Assembly (NCBI GenBank): GCA_937872515.1
Contig: CALMSX010000023.1
Coordinates: forward strand, 1 to 32,395
Length of the DNA stretch: 32,395 nucleotides
Reading direction: 5' to 3'
Source: an uncultured Bacteroidota bacterium
GTDB lineage: Bacteria > Bacteroidota > Bacteroidia > Chitinophagales > Saprospiraceae
Shown here: piece by piece, positions 15,479-23,883 of the stretch
Position numbering within the stretch: position 1 is the first letter of the stretch
How the letters are laid out: each line of letters starts with the position of its first letter
The notes under the pieces: generated by a model
Databases searched by the model: none
What the model saw: the letters and a program-made list of their open reading frames with translations, nothing else
What the model was told of the DNA's origin: nothing
Position numbers and translations under genes: made by a program

Positions 15479-17113
15479 ATGAAGTATTTCTTTACGCTCA
15501 TTCATTTGTTTATAAGTTTGTTTCTTGTGATGGGACAGGAAAGAATTCTTCCAGAATTCAAAGAAGCTGAGCCTTTATGGGTAAATAAAATAATCAATAA
15601 GAATTATCCTTATTCACCCAGTAGTAGTGCAGATAGCTGTGATTCCCATAGTTATATTGATATGCTGGAAGCGGGTGATTTTGTCTATTCTCTTTTTTAT
15701 ACGTTTGATCCTGAAGCCAATCGGCCTCCGAATGGCTATATATTAAACAAGACAAATAAACAAACGGGTGAAATTGTTTGGAGTGATGTTAATACTCCTA
15801 TTAATGGGGCTCCAGGCTCGTTATTTGCTTATGATATAAGATTGAGGTCGGATAATAATATTGAAATAGTAGCTGATCGCAAAGTTGATTTTAACGATGG
15901 CAGCAGCTTTAGATACTACCCATTGAGCTACAGAAGGGTGTACGATCAATTCAATGGTGAAATTTTGAGCACTAATTATGACAAAGCAAATGTAGCGTCA
16001 CTCGGGAATAATGGTACCTTTAAATATGCTCATTATCATTGTGTGAAAGAAGATTCCATTTACTTAGCTTATTATAATGATATCGTAGTAAAAAATGATT
16101 CTGCCTTTCAAAATTTAAAATTTGGAATGCTTAACGGTACAATGGATTATGCTGAAGACACTGTGGCAAGCATATTTGACCGAGAGGTAAGATTAGGACT
16201 GGGATTTCATCAAAATTTTAGTAACCATAGTATGAACCTTAATGATAGTACTGTGGTCTGGTTATCTGCATCTATTTCTAATGACCTTTCGGTGAATACA
16301 AATAAGGTAAGACTATTTTTCATAGATGTTAAAGATCCTAAGAATATATTTATACGCAGAAAAGTAATATTGGATGACAAATTATTTATACAGAAGTTGC
16401 CCAGGACTACAACCTATCTTTATGTTAGAAATAATGAGGTGTTTATAATGAATAGTAATTTGTTGCTCAATCCACAAACAATCGAGCATAACATTATACA
16501 CATGGATGCAAATGGAAATGAAATAGGAATTTATGAAAAATTGAATAATAAAGGTATACCTTATATATATATTTTACCAGTAAAAGCTACAGATTCATTG
16601 GCCTATTTTATTGGAACCAAGCCAAATAAAACCCAAAATGATTTATTTACCATTGATAGATTGGGAAACGTTAAGGTATTAACTACCCTCACGACCAAAA
16701 ATGATGAACCAGAGAATTATTTTCAGATTTTGGAAAATTCATGTTTACTTACTAATGAAGATGTCTTTATTTATGGTGGAGCTTATAATGAAAGAAATCC
16801 TGTAAAAAATACAATCTTAATGCATGGCTTTGATCTTCATTCTTTAATCAATGGTTATACCCGCGTAGAAGATGTACTCATCGAAAATAATGAAATGCTG
16901 GAGATATACCCCAATCCGGCAAATAATTATGTCATCATCAAAGGGTTAAAGTCAGCTGTAACAGCCTTTATTTTTGACTTAAATGGTAGTATTGTTAAAA
17001 AGATTGAAAATGCAAAAGAACAAATAGAAATAAGTGAATTAAATCCGGGAATTTATTTTTTACAAATTTCAAACGGCGAAAATAGGAAGACTTATAAGTT
17101 ATTTAAATTGTAA
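15479..17113 (+). CDS. Secreted protein with type IX secretion C-terminal domain
   Basis: 544 residues from the ATG at 15479. I chose this start, not the ATG at 15404, because a clean signal peptide (MKYFFTLIHLFISLFLVMGQ) begins there. The body is Asp/Asn-rich with repeated strand patterns and no enzyme motif that I recognise; it may form a propeller or other beta-rich fold. The last ~70 residues carry the T9SS type A sorting domain: EIYPNPANNYVIIKGL, then FDLNGSIVKK, then ISELNPGIYFLQIS and a basic tail (KTYKLFKL). The protein is therefore likely exported by the Por machinery and anchored or released at the cell surface. It is monocistronic, with decayed LytTR fragments on both sides. Confidence 0.88.
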   Translation: MKYFFTLIHLFISLFLVMGQERILPEFKEAEPLWVNKIINKNYPYSPSSSADSCDSHSYIDMLEAGDFVYSLFYTFDPEANRPPNGYILNKTNKQTGEIVWSDVNTPINGAPGSLFAYDIRLRSDNNIEIVADRKVDFNDGSSFRYYPLSYRRVYDQFNGEILSTNYDKANVASLGNNGTFKYAHYHCVKEDSIYLAYYNDIVVKNDSAFQNLKFGMLNGTMDYAEDTVASIFDREVRLGLGFHQNFSNHSMNLNDSTVVWLSASISNDLSVNTNKVRLFFIDVKDPKNIFIRRKVILDDKLFIQKLPRTTTYLYVRNNEVFIMNSNLLLNPQTIEHNIIHMDANGNEIGIYEKLNNKGIPYIYILPVKATDSLAYFIGTKPNKTQNDLFTIDRLGNVKVLTTLTTKNDEPENYFQILENSCLLTNEDVFIYGGAYNERNPVKNTILMHGFDLHSLINGYTRVEDVLIENNEMLEIYPNPANNYVIIKGLKSAVTAFIFDLNGSIVKKIENAKEQIEISELNPGIYFLQISNGENRKTYKLFKL

Positions 17114-17284
17114 TCGAAGAAATTGCTCTCTTCAGATTTCAAACAGCCAAATGCAACATAGTTTAAAAAGATGGAGTCACAATGACGATCTATTTTATGT
17201 AATGGTTGGCATTTGATCTGTTAGAAGGTGGTAAAAAACGGATGGTTTGCCACTTGATAAACGCCATTTCCCTTGTCCCATTGG
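17114..17284. other. Intergenic, no feature
   Basis: I see no gene or clear regulatory signal here. The only long frame (17273-17506 +) is antisense to the LytTR fossil that follows. Confidence 0.3.
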
Positions 17285-17435
17285 TTTTGGGATGGCATGG
17301 AGTTTAATGTGCTAGCGGTCGTTGGGGTATGGTTCTATCTAAAGGGAGGAGGTATTTTTGAGGAGCAAACTGGCGTTGATGTGGAATTATTATTGAGTCA
17401 ATTATTTTGGATTTTGGGGCAAATGGTGAGGATAA
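17285..17435 (-). pseudogene. Decayed LytTR response-regulator C-terminus, fragment 2
   Basis: Minus-strand translation gives FHINASLLLKNTSSL, a TAG stop, then IEPYPNDR and another stop. It lines up with the intact regulator's YFRINRGMLVKHNAILK, IEQYPNGR. At DNA level the motif GTCGTTGGGGTAT.GTTCTATCT is shared with 28051-28075. It is more degraded than fragment 1 and has no receiver domain. Confidence 0.75.
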
Positions 17436-17580
17436 TTTTACGCAATATTATTTGGAGGGTTAAAATTACATTGATATTCAGGGATTTGAGAAGTTTAGTT
17501 AGATAGCGGATCGGGTAGCGTTATGGATTTGTTTAACTTAGCGGTAATATTGCCAAACTACATTCATACCATAGAAGCCC

Positions 17581-18162
17581 ATGCAGGACCTACTATTTGA
17601 CTTTATATCTAAATATGTGACGCTGACAGAAGAAGAAAAAAAGGCCATCATTTCTTTGGACCTGTTTCGAACTTTAAAGAAGGGAACGATTTTACTCAAA
17701 GAAGGGCAGTACTCGAAAGAGAGCTACTTTGTATTAAAGGGCTGTATTAGGACTTATTACCTAATTGATGGGGAAGAAAAAACGACCGATTTCTATACGG
17801 AGACGGAGACCTTGTCCCCTGCTTGTGTTATTAATATGACGGCGTCAGAATATTATGTGGATTGTATTGAAGACTGTACTTTGCTCATTTCTAATTCAGA
17901 TATGGAGGAAGAAGTGAACAGTAAATTTCCGAAATTTGAAATCATGTGCAGGAGATTGTCGGAAGAATTATTGGCAAAAGAACGTTTAGAATTTGATGAG
18001 TTTAGAACCTCCTCTCCTGAACAGCGATACCTGAGTTTGCTAGAAAAGAGGCAGGACCTTATACAGCGCGTGCCGCAGCACCAGTTGGCCAGTTATCTTG
18101 GCATAACACCCCAATCATTGAGTAGATTAAGAGCAAGGATTTTAGAAAGAAGTAAGGGGTAG
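17581..18162 (+). CDS. Crp/Fnr-family transcriptional regulator
   Basis: 193 residues. Cyclic-nucleotide-binding-like beta-roll at about 20-120 (LKKGTILLKEGQYSKESYFVLKG is diagnostic) and a C-terminal winged helix at about 150-190 (QRYLSLLEK, VPQHQLASYLGITPQSLSRL). The phosphate-binding RxA motif of true cAMP receptors is not evident and no Fnr-type Cys cluster is seen, so the signal is unknown; this short class is common in Bacteroidota. The paralogous outer-membrane protein gene follows on the same strand, and a palindrome ACTTAAGT lies 10 bp after the stop codon, a likely operator. Confidence 0.92.
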   Translation: MQDLLFDFISKYVTLTEEEKKAIISLDLFRTLKKGTILLKEGQYSKESYFVLKGCIRTYYLIDGEEKTTDFYTETETLSPACVINMTASEYYVDCIEDCTLLISNSDMEEEVNSKFPKFEIMCRRLSEELLAKERLEFDEFRTSSPEQRYLSLLEKRQDLIQRVPQHQLASYLGITPQSLSRLRARILERSKG

Positions 18163-18165
18163 TCA

Positions 18166-18214
18166 TTTATTAACTTAAGTGAACGAAATTGGGCTAGCCA
18201 CCCATCTACTTTTG
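18166..18214 (+). promoter_or_regulatory. Promoter and candidate operator of first OMP gene
   Basis: TTATTAACTTAAGTGAACGA, with the 8-bp palindrome ACTTAAGT at 18173-18180 at the centre of a weaker dyad (TT..TTA/GAACGAA), then TTG and, after 15 bp, TACTTTTG at 18207-18214, matching TAnnTTTG. The block is almost identical to 19038-19085 upstream of the paralog. The adjacent Crp/Fnr-like protein is the natural candidate to bind the dyad. Confidence 0.55.
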
Positions 18215-18244
18215 CCGTATTATTTAATTGAATTAAAAAAATAT

Positions 18245-18853
18245 ATGCAAAGGAGAAGGATATGGGTGGCACTCACCCTGGTGTTATTGTACGGCTTACA
18301 GGTAAATGCACAAATAGAAAATGCTGGTAAAAAATGGTTTGTGGGTAGCACTTTGTTGCTATTGGGCAATTTGGATGATACCAATAACCCGGAGTATATT
18401 CAATTGAATGCGGGATATCGGATAACACCCAAAGATGTGGTGCAATTTAGATTTAAAAGGTCTATTTATGCCTGGCCCTTAGGCATCCCTTTTGGCCCTG
18501 ATTTTGATGCCCCCGGGCTCAACTATCCGGGGCATGCCCGCATACTGGCACCCCAGCTTGGATACCAGCGATTTTGGTGGAAAGGGGTCTATACTTCACT
18601 TTATGTATTAAATGCTTTTGAGAAATATGTGGATGTGAATAAAAAAAAGATTGGCAATGGCTTCACGTTGTATACCGACTTTTATCTTGGTTATCAGTTT
18701 ACGTTTTTTAAAGACCGGTTCTTTTTTGAACCCGCCATAGGCATTAGCTTTTGGCCCATAAGAACGGGGCTTCCGGAAACTTTTAGAGCAGTGGAAGAGA
18801 AGTGGAACAACTACTTTATCCAGCCCGGGCTTGATTTTGGTTATAAGTTTTAA
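18245..18853 (+). CDS. Small outer-membrane beta-barrel-like protein 1
   Basis: 202 residues from the ATG at 18245; an upstream GTG at 18179 would only translate the promoter block. Signal peptide MQRRRIWVALTLVLLYGLQVNAQ. The mature part has alternating aromatic/hydrophobic strands (KKWFVGSTLLLLGNL, RITPKDVVQF, YTDFYLGYQFTFFKDRFFFE) and ends GLDFGYKF with the terminal Phe of outer-membrane barrels. A paralog follows at 19116. No function is assigned; DUF3575-like barrels are an alternative. It lies 82 bp after the Crp/Fnr gene. Confidence 0.8.
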   Translation: MQRRRIWVALTLVLLYGLQVNAQIENAGKKWFVGSTLLLLGNLDDTNNPEYIQLNAGYRITPKDVVQFRFKRSIYAWPLGIPFGPDFDAPGLNYPGHARILAPQLGYQRFWWKGVYTSLYVLNAFEKYVDVNKKKIGNGFTLYTDFYLGYQFTFFKDRFFFEPAIGISFWPIRTGLPETFRAVEEKWNNYFIQPGLDFGYKF

Positions 18854-19037
18854 ACCCATAAAATTTAGCCATTGATGGTACATGAATGGTGCTTTTAGCT
18901 AAAGACAGGTAAAACCGATGACTTGTGGCCTTTGTTTTTTGTGTCTTGTTTTGCCTATTCTGCAGTTTCTTCCAACAGCGTTGGGAGTTGAAGTAAATCC
19001 ATATCAACCATTTCCAAAAAATGCAGGGGCAGGTCAT

Positions 19038-19085
19038 TTCTTAACTTAAGTGAACGAAATTGGGCAGTACAGCCATTTACTTTTG
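19038..19085 (+). promoter_or_regulatory. Promoter and candidate operator of second OMP gene
   Basis: TTCTTAACTTAAGTGAACGA with ACTTAAGT at 19044-19051, then TTG and, after 15 bp, TACTTTTG at 19078-19085. It is near-identical to the block at 18166-18214 in both sequence and spacing, while the surrounding intergenic DNA is not similar, which implies selection on the site or recent duplication. Confidence 0.55.
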
Positions 19086-19115
19086 CAGCATCATTTAACA
19101 TAAATTAGAATTAAT

Positions 19116-19745
19116 ATGCAAAAGAAATTTTTACTCATTGGGTTTATCTTCCTGTTGACAAGTAATTTCCAACTTAAAGCGCAATATGCAAAAACAGACA
19201 GTGGGTATAAAAAGTGGTTTGTTGGGACATCTTTGTTTGTGATCATGGGTAATTTAGACAGAGAGAATCCGCCCGATTTTGTGGAATTTGATTTAGGTTA
19301 CCGGCTTTCCGCAAAAGACGTAGTGAGGCTTTCTCCCAAAACATGGAAGTATGCGTGGCCGAATGGCATCCATCCATTTTTAAACGATGCCTACAAAAAA
19401 CCGGAAGAAAAATTTCCCGGATATGTGAGGGAATATGGTCTAACAATGTCTTACCAGCGGTTTTTTTGGAAGAATTTTTATGCGCAATTGGATGTCATGC
19501 CTACCTATCAAAATTTTGTCAATGACAATGGTCAAAAAGTGGACGATGGCTTTCAAATTTTCAATTCTTACCGGGTAGGATACCACATCAAATTATTTAA
19601 GGACCGCTTTTTCTTTCAACCTTCAATATGTATGACCCACCGGGCCTATCATACAACATTGCCCAACGGGTTTAAACAATTGGACGATCAATGGTCAAAA
19701 TTTGTGTTTCCGGAACCAGGACTCAATATTGGGTATAATTTCTAG
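19116..19745 (+). CDS. Small outer-membrane beta-barrel-like protein 2
   Basis: 209 residues. Signal peptide MQKKFLLIGFIFLLTSNFQLKAQ. A paralog of the protein at 18245: shared KKWFVG(S/T), GNLD, (L/A)GYR, KDVV, AWP.GI, YQRF.WK, LFKDRFFF(E/Q)P and the C-terminal GL(D/N).GY.F. The terminal Phe and strand periodicity suggest an outer-membrane barrel. Overall identity to copy 1 looks to be near 40 percent, so the duplication is not recent, unlike the upstream regulatory block. Likely co-regulated with copy 1 by the Crp/Fnr-type protein. Confidence 0.8.
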   Translation: MQKKFLLIGFIFLLTSNFQLKAQYAKTDSGYKKWFVGTSLFVIMGNLDRENPPDFVEFDLGYRLSAKDVVRLSPKTWKYAWPNGIHPFLNDAYKKPEEKFPGYVREYGLTMSYQRFFWKNFYAQLDVMPTYQNFVNDNGQKVDDGFQIFNSYRVGYHIKLFKDRFFFQPSICMTHRAYHTTLPNGFKQLDDQWSKFVFPEPGLNIGYNF

Positions 19746-19756
19746 TAGCAAAAAGT

Positions 19757-19879
19757 ATGATAAAAAATTTTAAACTCAGCTTTGTACTATTTGTGATCAT
19801 GATCAACAGTGCATGTTCGCAGCAATCGTTTTATCAACCCATACAACGGACTGAAGATTTTTTTGTTTGGTATGTTTAA
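19757..19879 (+). CDS. 40-residue truncated lipoprotein-like peptide
   Basis: Begins 11 bp after the OMP gene. Translation: a lysine-bearing start, hydrophobic core FVLFVIMINSACSQQS with Cys20 as a possible lipid-attachment residue, then about 20 residues ending FFVWYV. The lipobox is not ideal (Asn at -3). The length suggests a fragment left after loss of the rest of a lipoprotein gene. It could still be translated as part of the operon. Confidence 0.4.
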   Translation: MIKNFKLSFVLFVIMINSACSQQSFYQPIQRTEDFFVWYV

Positions 19880-20016
19880 GTAGTGAAACGATACATTTAA
19901 AGGATGAAGGGATAAATAAACAAGAGGATAAATGCATAGGAGTGGAGTGTAATTGAATTGGTCAATAGAATGAATGACTACATGATAAATTATAGTAAAT
20001 ATACTAGATTTGTAAC

Positions 20017-20571
20017 ATGGAAATGTTAAATATAGAAACGAAACGACTTACCATTCGACAACTTAACTTAGCGGATTTAGCTGACTTTCATCTTTATCGA
20101 TGCAATCCGGAAGTAACAAAATACCAAGGCTTTGATGTGATGACAAAAGAGCAAGCCGCTGATTTTATTAATGACAACCTGACAAAACAATTTGGAAGAG
20201 CGGGAGAATGGGTACAGTACGGCATTGAGCATAAGGAAAAAAGACAACTTATTGGCGATTGTGCCATTAAGCTTGACCCATATGATACAAGAATTGCGGA
20301 AATAGGAATCACCATTTCACATCTTGAGCAAAAAAAGGGTTATGCCACAGAAGTGATGATGGGGCTTCTGTCTTTTCTTTTTGACACAAAAGGCGTACAC
20401 CGTGTGGTTGAAATTGTGGACGCAGAAAACACAGCATCGATCTGCCTTTTGAATAGCATTGGTTTTAGGCAAGAGGGGCATTTTATTGAGAATGTATTTT
20501 TTAAGGGAAAATGGGGAAGTGAGTATCAGTTTGCCATGTTAAAACAGGAATGGGACGAGAGAGCAAAATGA
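20017..20571 (+). CDS. GNAT-family N-acetyltransferase (RimJ/RimL type)
   Basis: 184 residues. Start region IETKRLTIRQLNLADL is the usual N-terminus of RimJ/RimL-like acetyltransferases. The acetyl-CoA pyrophosphate-binding loop is EQKKGYATEVM (Q-x-x-G-x-A, about 106-116), followed by a helix and the motif VDAENTASICLLNSIGFRQ near 135-153. It transfers acetyl from acetyl-CoA to an amine; the substrate is unknown (protein N-terminus, antibiotic or small molecule). It stands alone, about 140 bp after the truncated lipoprotein. All expected motifs are present. Confidence 0.92.
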   Translation: MEMLNIETKRLTIRQLNLADLADFHLYRCNPEVTKYQGFDVMTKEQAADFINDNLTKQFGRAGEWVQYGIEHKEKRQLIGDCAIKLDPYDTRIAEIGITISHLEQKKGYATEVMMGLLSFLFDTKGVHRVVEIVDAENTASICLLNSIGFRQEGHFIENVFFKGKWGSEYQFAMLKQEWDERAK

Positions 20572-20633
20572 AGTTGTACTTTATCATTCAGCTACCTAAA
20601 TACATGATGGGTTCGCTGGCAACTCATAATTAA

Positions 20634-20684
20634 GTAAGTCACGACGTTGAAGGCAGAATAAATGTCAGGCAACCGTTGACTTAC
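20634..20684. repeat. Inverted repeat GTAAGTCA/TGACTTAC
   Basis: Perfect 8-bp arms at 20634-20641 and 20677-20684 with a 35-bp loop, in the intergenic space after the acetyltransferase. Loop length and lack of a T-run argue against a terminator. It may be a degraded member of the palindrome family seen elsewhere in the window. Confidence 0.35.
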
Positions 20685-20849
20685 GGATAGATGTGTGTAT
20701 AGATAGAATAAATTTGAGAAAGAGAAATAGTGAGAACCGAAGTTTCTGGTTTTTTCTTATTCATATGCCTTATAAAAATGTACATTGCGAATGGACTCAA
20801 TTTTGAGGGTGAAGTAAGAAAACAGTTATCTTAACAGAATAGAAATAAA

Positions 20850-21275
20850 ATGAACGAAAAATATTTAATGCCAACTCAGGAAGCCGGTCGCAAATTTATA
20901 ATGAGATCCATCCAGGGAAGTGTTGTAATGCTCAACTTGCTGCGTTTTCGCGACATGGCAGATTATTCAGACAGTCCTGATCTAATGCCGGCAGAGCCCA
21001 TAAGCGGCAAACAGGCCTATCAGCTCTATGTAGAACATACCCTGCCGTTTTTAACAAAGTCGGGTGGAGAAATATTATTTATGGGAGAAGGTGGTGATTT
21101 TTTAATTGGCCCGGCAAATGAACGGTGGGATGTGGTATTGTTGATCAAACAAAGTAGTGTAAATAGTTTTCTGGCATTTGAGTCTGATATGGATTATATG
21201 AAAGGTATAGGGCATAGAACAGCTGCCTTATCTGATTCAAGACTTTTACCCATTATCGAAAAGAGTGAACCCTAA
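20850..21275 (+). CDS. DUF1330-like small protein
   Basis: 141 residues, cytosolic. A dimeric alpha/beta-barrel (ferredoxin-like) layout as in DUF1330: SVVMLNLLRFRDMADY at about 25-40, GKQAYQLYVEHTLPFLTKSGGEILF at about 53-77, ERWDVVLLIKQSSVNSFLAF at about 91-110 and HRTAALSDSRLLPI at the end. DUF1330 proteins are of unknown function, sometimes near oxidoreductases. A weak Bacteroidota-like start context precedes the ATG. Monocistronic. Confidence 0.8.
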   Translation: MNEKYLMPTQEAGRKFIMRSIQGSVVMLNLLRFRDMADYSDSPDLMPAEPISGKQAYQLYVEHTLPFLTKSGGEILFMGEGGDFLIGPANERWDVVLLIKQSSVNSFLAFESDMDYMKGIGHRTAALSDSRLLPIIEKSEP

Positions 21276-21800
21276 AAAAGAGATAATAGCCTGCTATAAA
21301 GAGATCAAATCGCAAATTGGGATGATTCCAATAAAAAAGAGCGTCAATAGCAGAATATTTATTGAAAGTAGCAGTAAAGCCGATTTCAAATAATTGTAGG
21401 TTACTTTGCATTCTTTTGCTGAAGGTTACCAGGGGAGTCAGGTGTGGTCCACTCGTTTTTCAGACATAGTATATTCATGCGATCGAAGCCTCACTAAAGG
21501 TAAGGCTTCTTAATTAAAGGGGAGATGCTGTGAAGGCAGGTTTACACTAATGAGCGGCTAAAGGAAAGATAGCTTTACTATGTATGCAGGTAGGGCTTGA
21601 TTATGTATACATGGAATTTCCTCTTAACATCTGCATATCCATAAAATCTTCAAAATTCAAATTTTAATTTGGTGTTAGTGATTTAGATGCCAGGCAAACA
21701 AAATGTTGTTTGGTAAAATTCACAATGACAAATTATTATGGCTTGGGATTTCAAAATTGTTGTGGTATGATTATATTTACAGAGATTATAAGTACTTAGC
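21276..21800. other. Gene-free intergenic region with one hairpin
   Basis: No gene. A perfect 7-bp stem GAAGCCT (21485-21491)/AGGCTTC (21503-21509) with an 11-base loop is followed by TTAATTAAA, which could be a weak terminator or processing signal, though it is 210 bp after the preceding stop codon. Otherwise I see nothing. Confidence 0.4.
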
Positions 21801-22037
21801 ATGAAAAAATTAACCCTTACCCAATAGTTGGAAGTGATGATTCATCATATTAGCCTATTGCTTAAAGATGCCCATTTTGGCTTTAGACATTTATTAAGCG
21901 TTTGTAAACGTTTAAATGCGAAAGATTCTAGGTGTGTTATAAATGAGTATAAACGATTAATAGAGGATAGTAATATTGACAGTCAGGGATTTATAATATT
22001 TGGGCAAGTGGTGACTATGGGGGAGTTGCGGAAATAA
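21801..22037 (+). pseudogene. Short reading frame interrupted by TAG
   Basis: ATG at 21801 reads MKKLTLTQ, then TAG, then LEVMIHHISLLLKDAHFGF and onward in frame to 22037 (ending VVTMGELRK). The lysine-rich start resembles leader peptides or small lipoprotein starts, but with the stop only a 69-codon frame from 21828 remains. No family recognised. It could be a decayed small peptide gene or chance. Confidence 0.25.
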
Positions 22038-22100
22038 ACAAGTTATAGCCAATGATGAAGTACAGAATTGGCTCTTTTTTAAACAATTAAACAAAATTTT

Positions 22101-23879
22101 ATGAATCAGTCTAAATTATTTTTACTTATTTTTTCCATTTCTTTTTTATTTTCTTGTACAAAAGATGAAAATAAAAAAGAAAAAATTGTAGAGCAAAGAT
22201 CTACTTTCTCAACAAATAATTCAGGAGAGGAGCTTACCTACATTTTCGAGAGAATAAAATCAATGGATGAAGATCTACTAAGTGATTTTTTAGATAAATA
22301 TGGTCAACCTAGCTGGAATAACAGCTTTCAAAAAAGAGGTTCAGAAGCAACATTTACTTCGGTACCAATGATATCCAATGATAGTATTATAACTGGAATT
22401 TTTAAACTCTATATAACAGATGAAGATACAGTAAGATTAAATTTCTTCACTACATCAGAAATTGACAGTGCCCTACAATCAAATCTTGGTACATCAGAAT
22501 TTCATGCTTATCGAGGTGCAGTACAAAGCTTAATAATCTGTGCACATTTAGCTAATATTTCAATAGATCAAAAGTACTATTCATGGCTTGAAGATAATAT
22601 GTATAGAATCGAAGAAAGGTTAAGATATTTTTGTATAGAGGAATGGGATTGTAGCGGAATTTATACCTCAAATACAACAGGTTGGACATACAATAATAGT
22701 GTTGACTTTAGTCCTATATGGGGAAATAATTCAGAAGTAAATGGTTGCCGACTAATATCAAGAGAATGTTGGATAGATTGGACACCACGAAACTTTCCAA
22801 GTAGTTGGAGTGGAGGTGGGAACAATGAAAATAATTCAAATAATAATAGCGTAGGAGGAAATGGAGAGGGACCTAATATTATTGCTATAAAAAGTGAATT
22901 CTTAACAAATTGGTTAAACAATAATAATTTAAGTCTTGATTTTTTCGATGAATTATATGATTGTGTGATTTATTTAGATGCTCCATTTGGAGAAGATGAA
23001 TTGAGCTTAAAAACTTCATGTTTAAAAGATAATCTTGTCAATGTATTTAAAGAAAAATATCCAGCTTTAGACTTGAACCCAAATGAAACTTTGTGGTTAA
23101 AGAATAATTATAACTACATAGCAAAGCTAATTGACTTCTTAGATAATAGAACTGATTTGAGTCTTGAGGCTAGAGACCTTGCAGTAGAAACCTATCTCGA
23201 GCTGCTTGCAAATAATCCTTCCTTTGAAGAGTTGGATGAATTGTGGCCAACTTTACCTTCTTTCGTTTGGCCTTTTATAAAAGATATAGGGGCTGAAATA
23301 GGGGCGGAGTTATTTAAGAAACTAGCAAAGAAATATACTCCGACAGGACAAGTAGAAAATGTAATTGATGCTATAAAAGCATTAGGACAAGGTGAATTAC
23401 TAGGCTTTATCGGAGAAGTATTTGATATAATTAAAACTAAATTTCCTGCAGCAGCCTTTGTTGACGCAGGTATAGATTCCTATTATTTATATCAGAAAGC
23501 AGAACCAGTTTGGAAGGCAATATCAAAAATGGAACAATTCGGTGGGGAAGTGATAGAGAAATTCTTATCTGTTATCAAAAATACTGGTGGTAATGTGTTG
23601 GATAAATTTAAGTGGGTTAGTAATAATGTAGGTGCTGAAATAAAAGATATAGGCAATGCTGAAACATTTTGGGATAATATTGAAAACAATTTCTCAACAA
23701 TTCCTGGATTTACATTGTTATTGCCAACTGAATTGGCTCCATATGAGATTTCAGGCTTTAAATTTAATAACGGTGTTATTAGAGTTTCAATAAAATATGG
23801 TGGTAATACTAATCCAAATGGTTACACTATTGAATTAAAATATGCTAATAACATACCATTTAAAATAAGATTAAATTAA
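22101..23879 (+). CDS. Large lipoprotein with polymorphic-toxin-like layout
   Basis: 592 residues. Lipoprotein signal with Cys19 (ISFLFSCTKDE). An N-terminal region to about 230 includes a cluster of Trp/Cys residues; a Ser/Gly/Asn linker follows (about 235-260). A helical middle has LDLNPNETLWLKNN and DLSLEARDLAVETYLELL (about 324-372), then GQVENVIDAIKALGQGELL and a long Gly/Ala-containing helical stretch to about 505. The last ~85 residues form a beta-rich tail (FTLLLPTELAPYEISGF ... FKIRLN). This layout, with the gene 4 bp before a small cytosolic protein, recalls Bacteroidota polymorphic toxins with a pre-toxin region, variable C-terminus and immunity gene. The C-terminal domain is not one I recognise, so the role is inferred. 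Confidence 0.7.
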   Translation: MNQSKLFLLIFSISFLFSCTKDENKKEKIVEQRSTFSTNNSGEELTYIFERIKSMDEDLLSDFLDKYGQPSWNNSFQKRGSEATFTSVPMISNDSIITGIFKLYITDEDTVRLNFFTTSEIDSALQSNLGTSEFHAYRGAVQSLIICAHLANISIDQKYYSWLEDNMYRIEERLRYFCIEEWDCSGIYTSNTTGWTYNNSVDFSPIWGNNSEVNGCRLISRECWIDWTPRNFPSSWSGGGNNENNSNNNSVGGNGEGPNIIAIKSEFLTNWLNNNNLSLDFFDELYDCVIYLDAPFGEDELSLKTSCLKDNLVNVFKEKYPALDLNPNETLWLKNNYNYIAKLIDFLDNRTDLSLEARDLAVETYLELLANNPSFEELDELWPTLPSFVWPFIKDIGAEIGAELFKKLAKKYTPTGQVENVIDAIKALGQGELLGFIGEVFDIIKTKFPAAAFVDAGIDSYYLYQKAEPVWKAISKMEQFGGEVIEKFLSVIKNTGGNVLDKFKWVSNNVGAEIKDIGNAETFWDNIENNFSTIPGFTLLLPTELAPYEISGFKFNNGVIRVSIKYGGNTNPNGYTIELKYANNIPFKIRLN

Positions 23880-23883
23880 AAGT

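Noticed and set aside
17273..17506. 77-codon + frame
   Set aside because: Antisense to a decayed LytTR domain whose minus-strand translation matches the intact regulator.
18179..18244. Upstream start of OMP 1 at GTG 18179
   Set aside because: The extra codons overlap the regulatory block that is conserved as non-coding DNA before OMP 2, where the same frame hits a stop.
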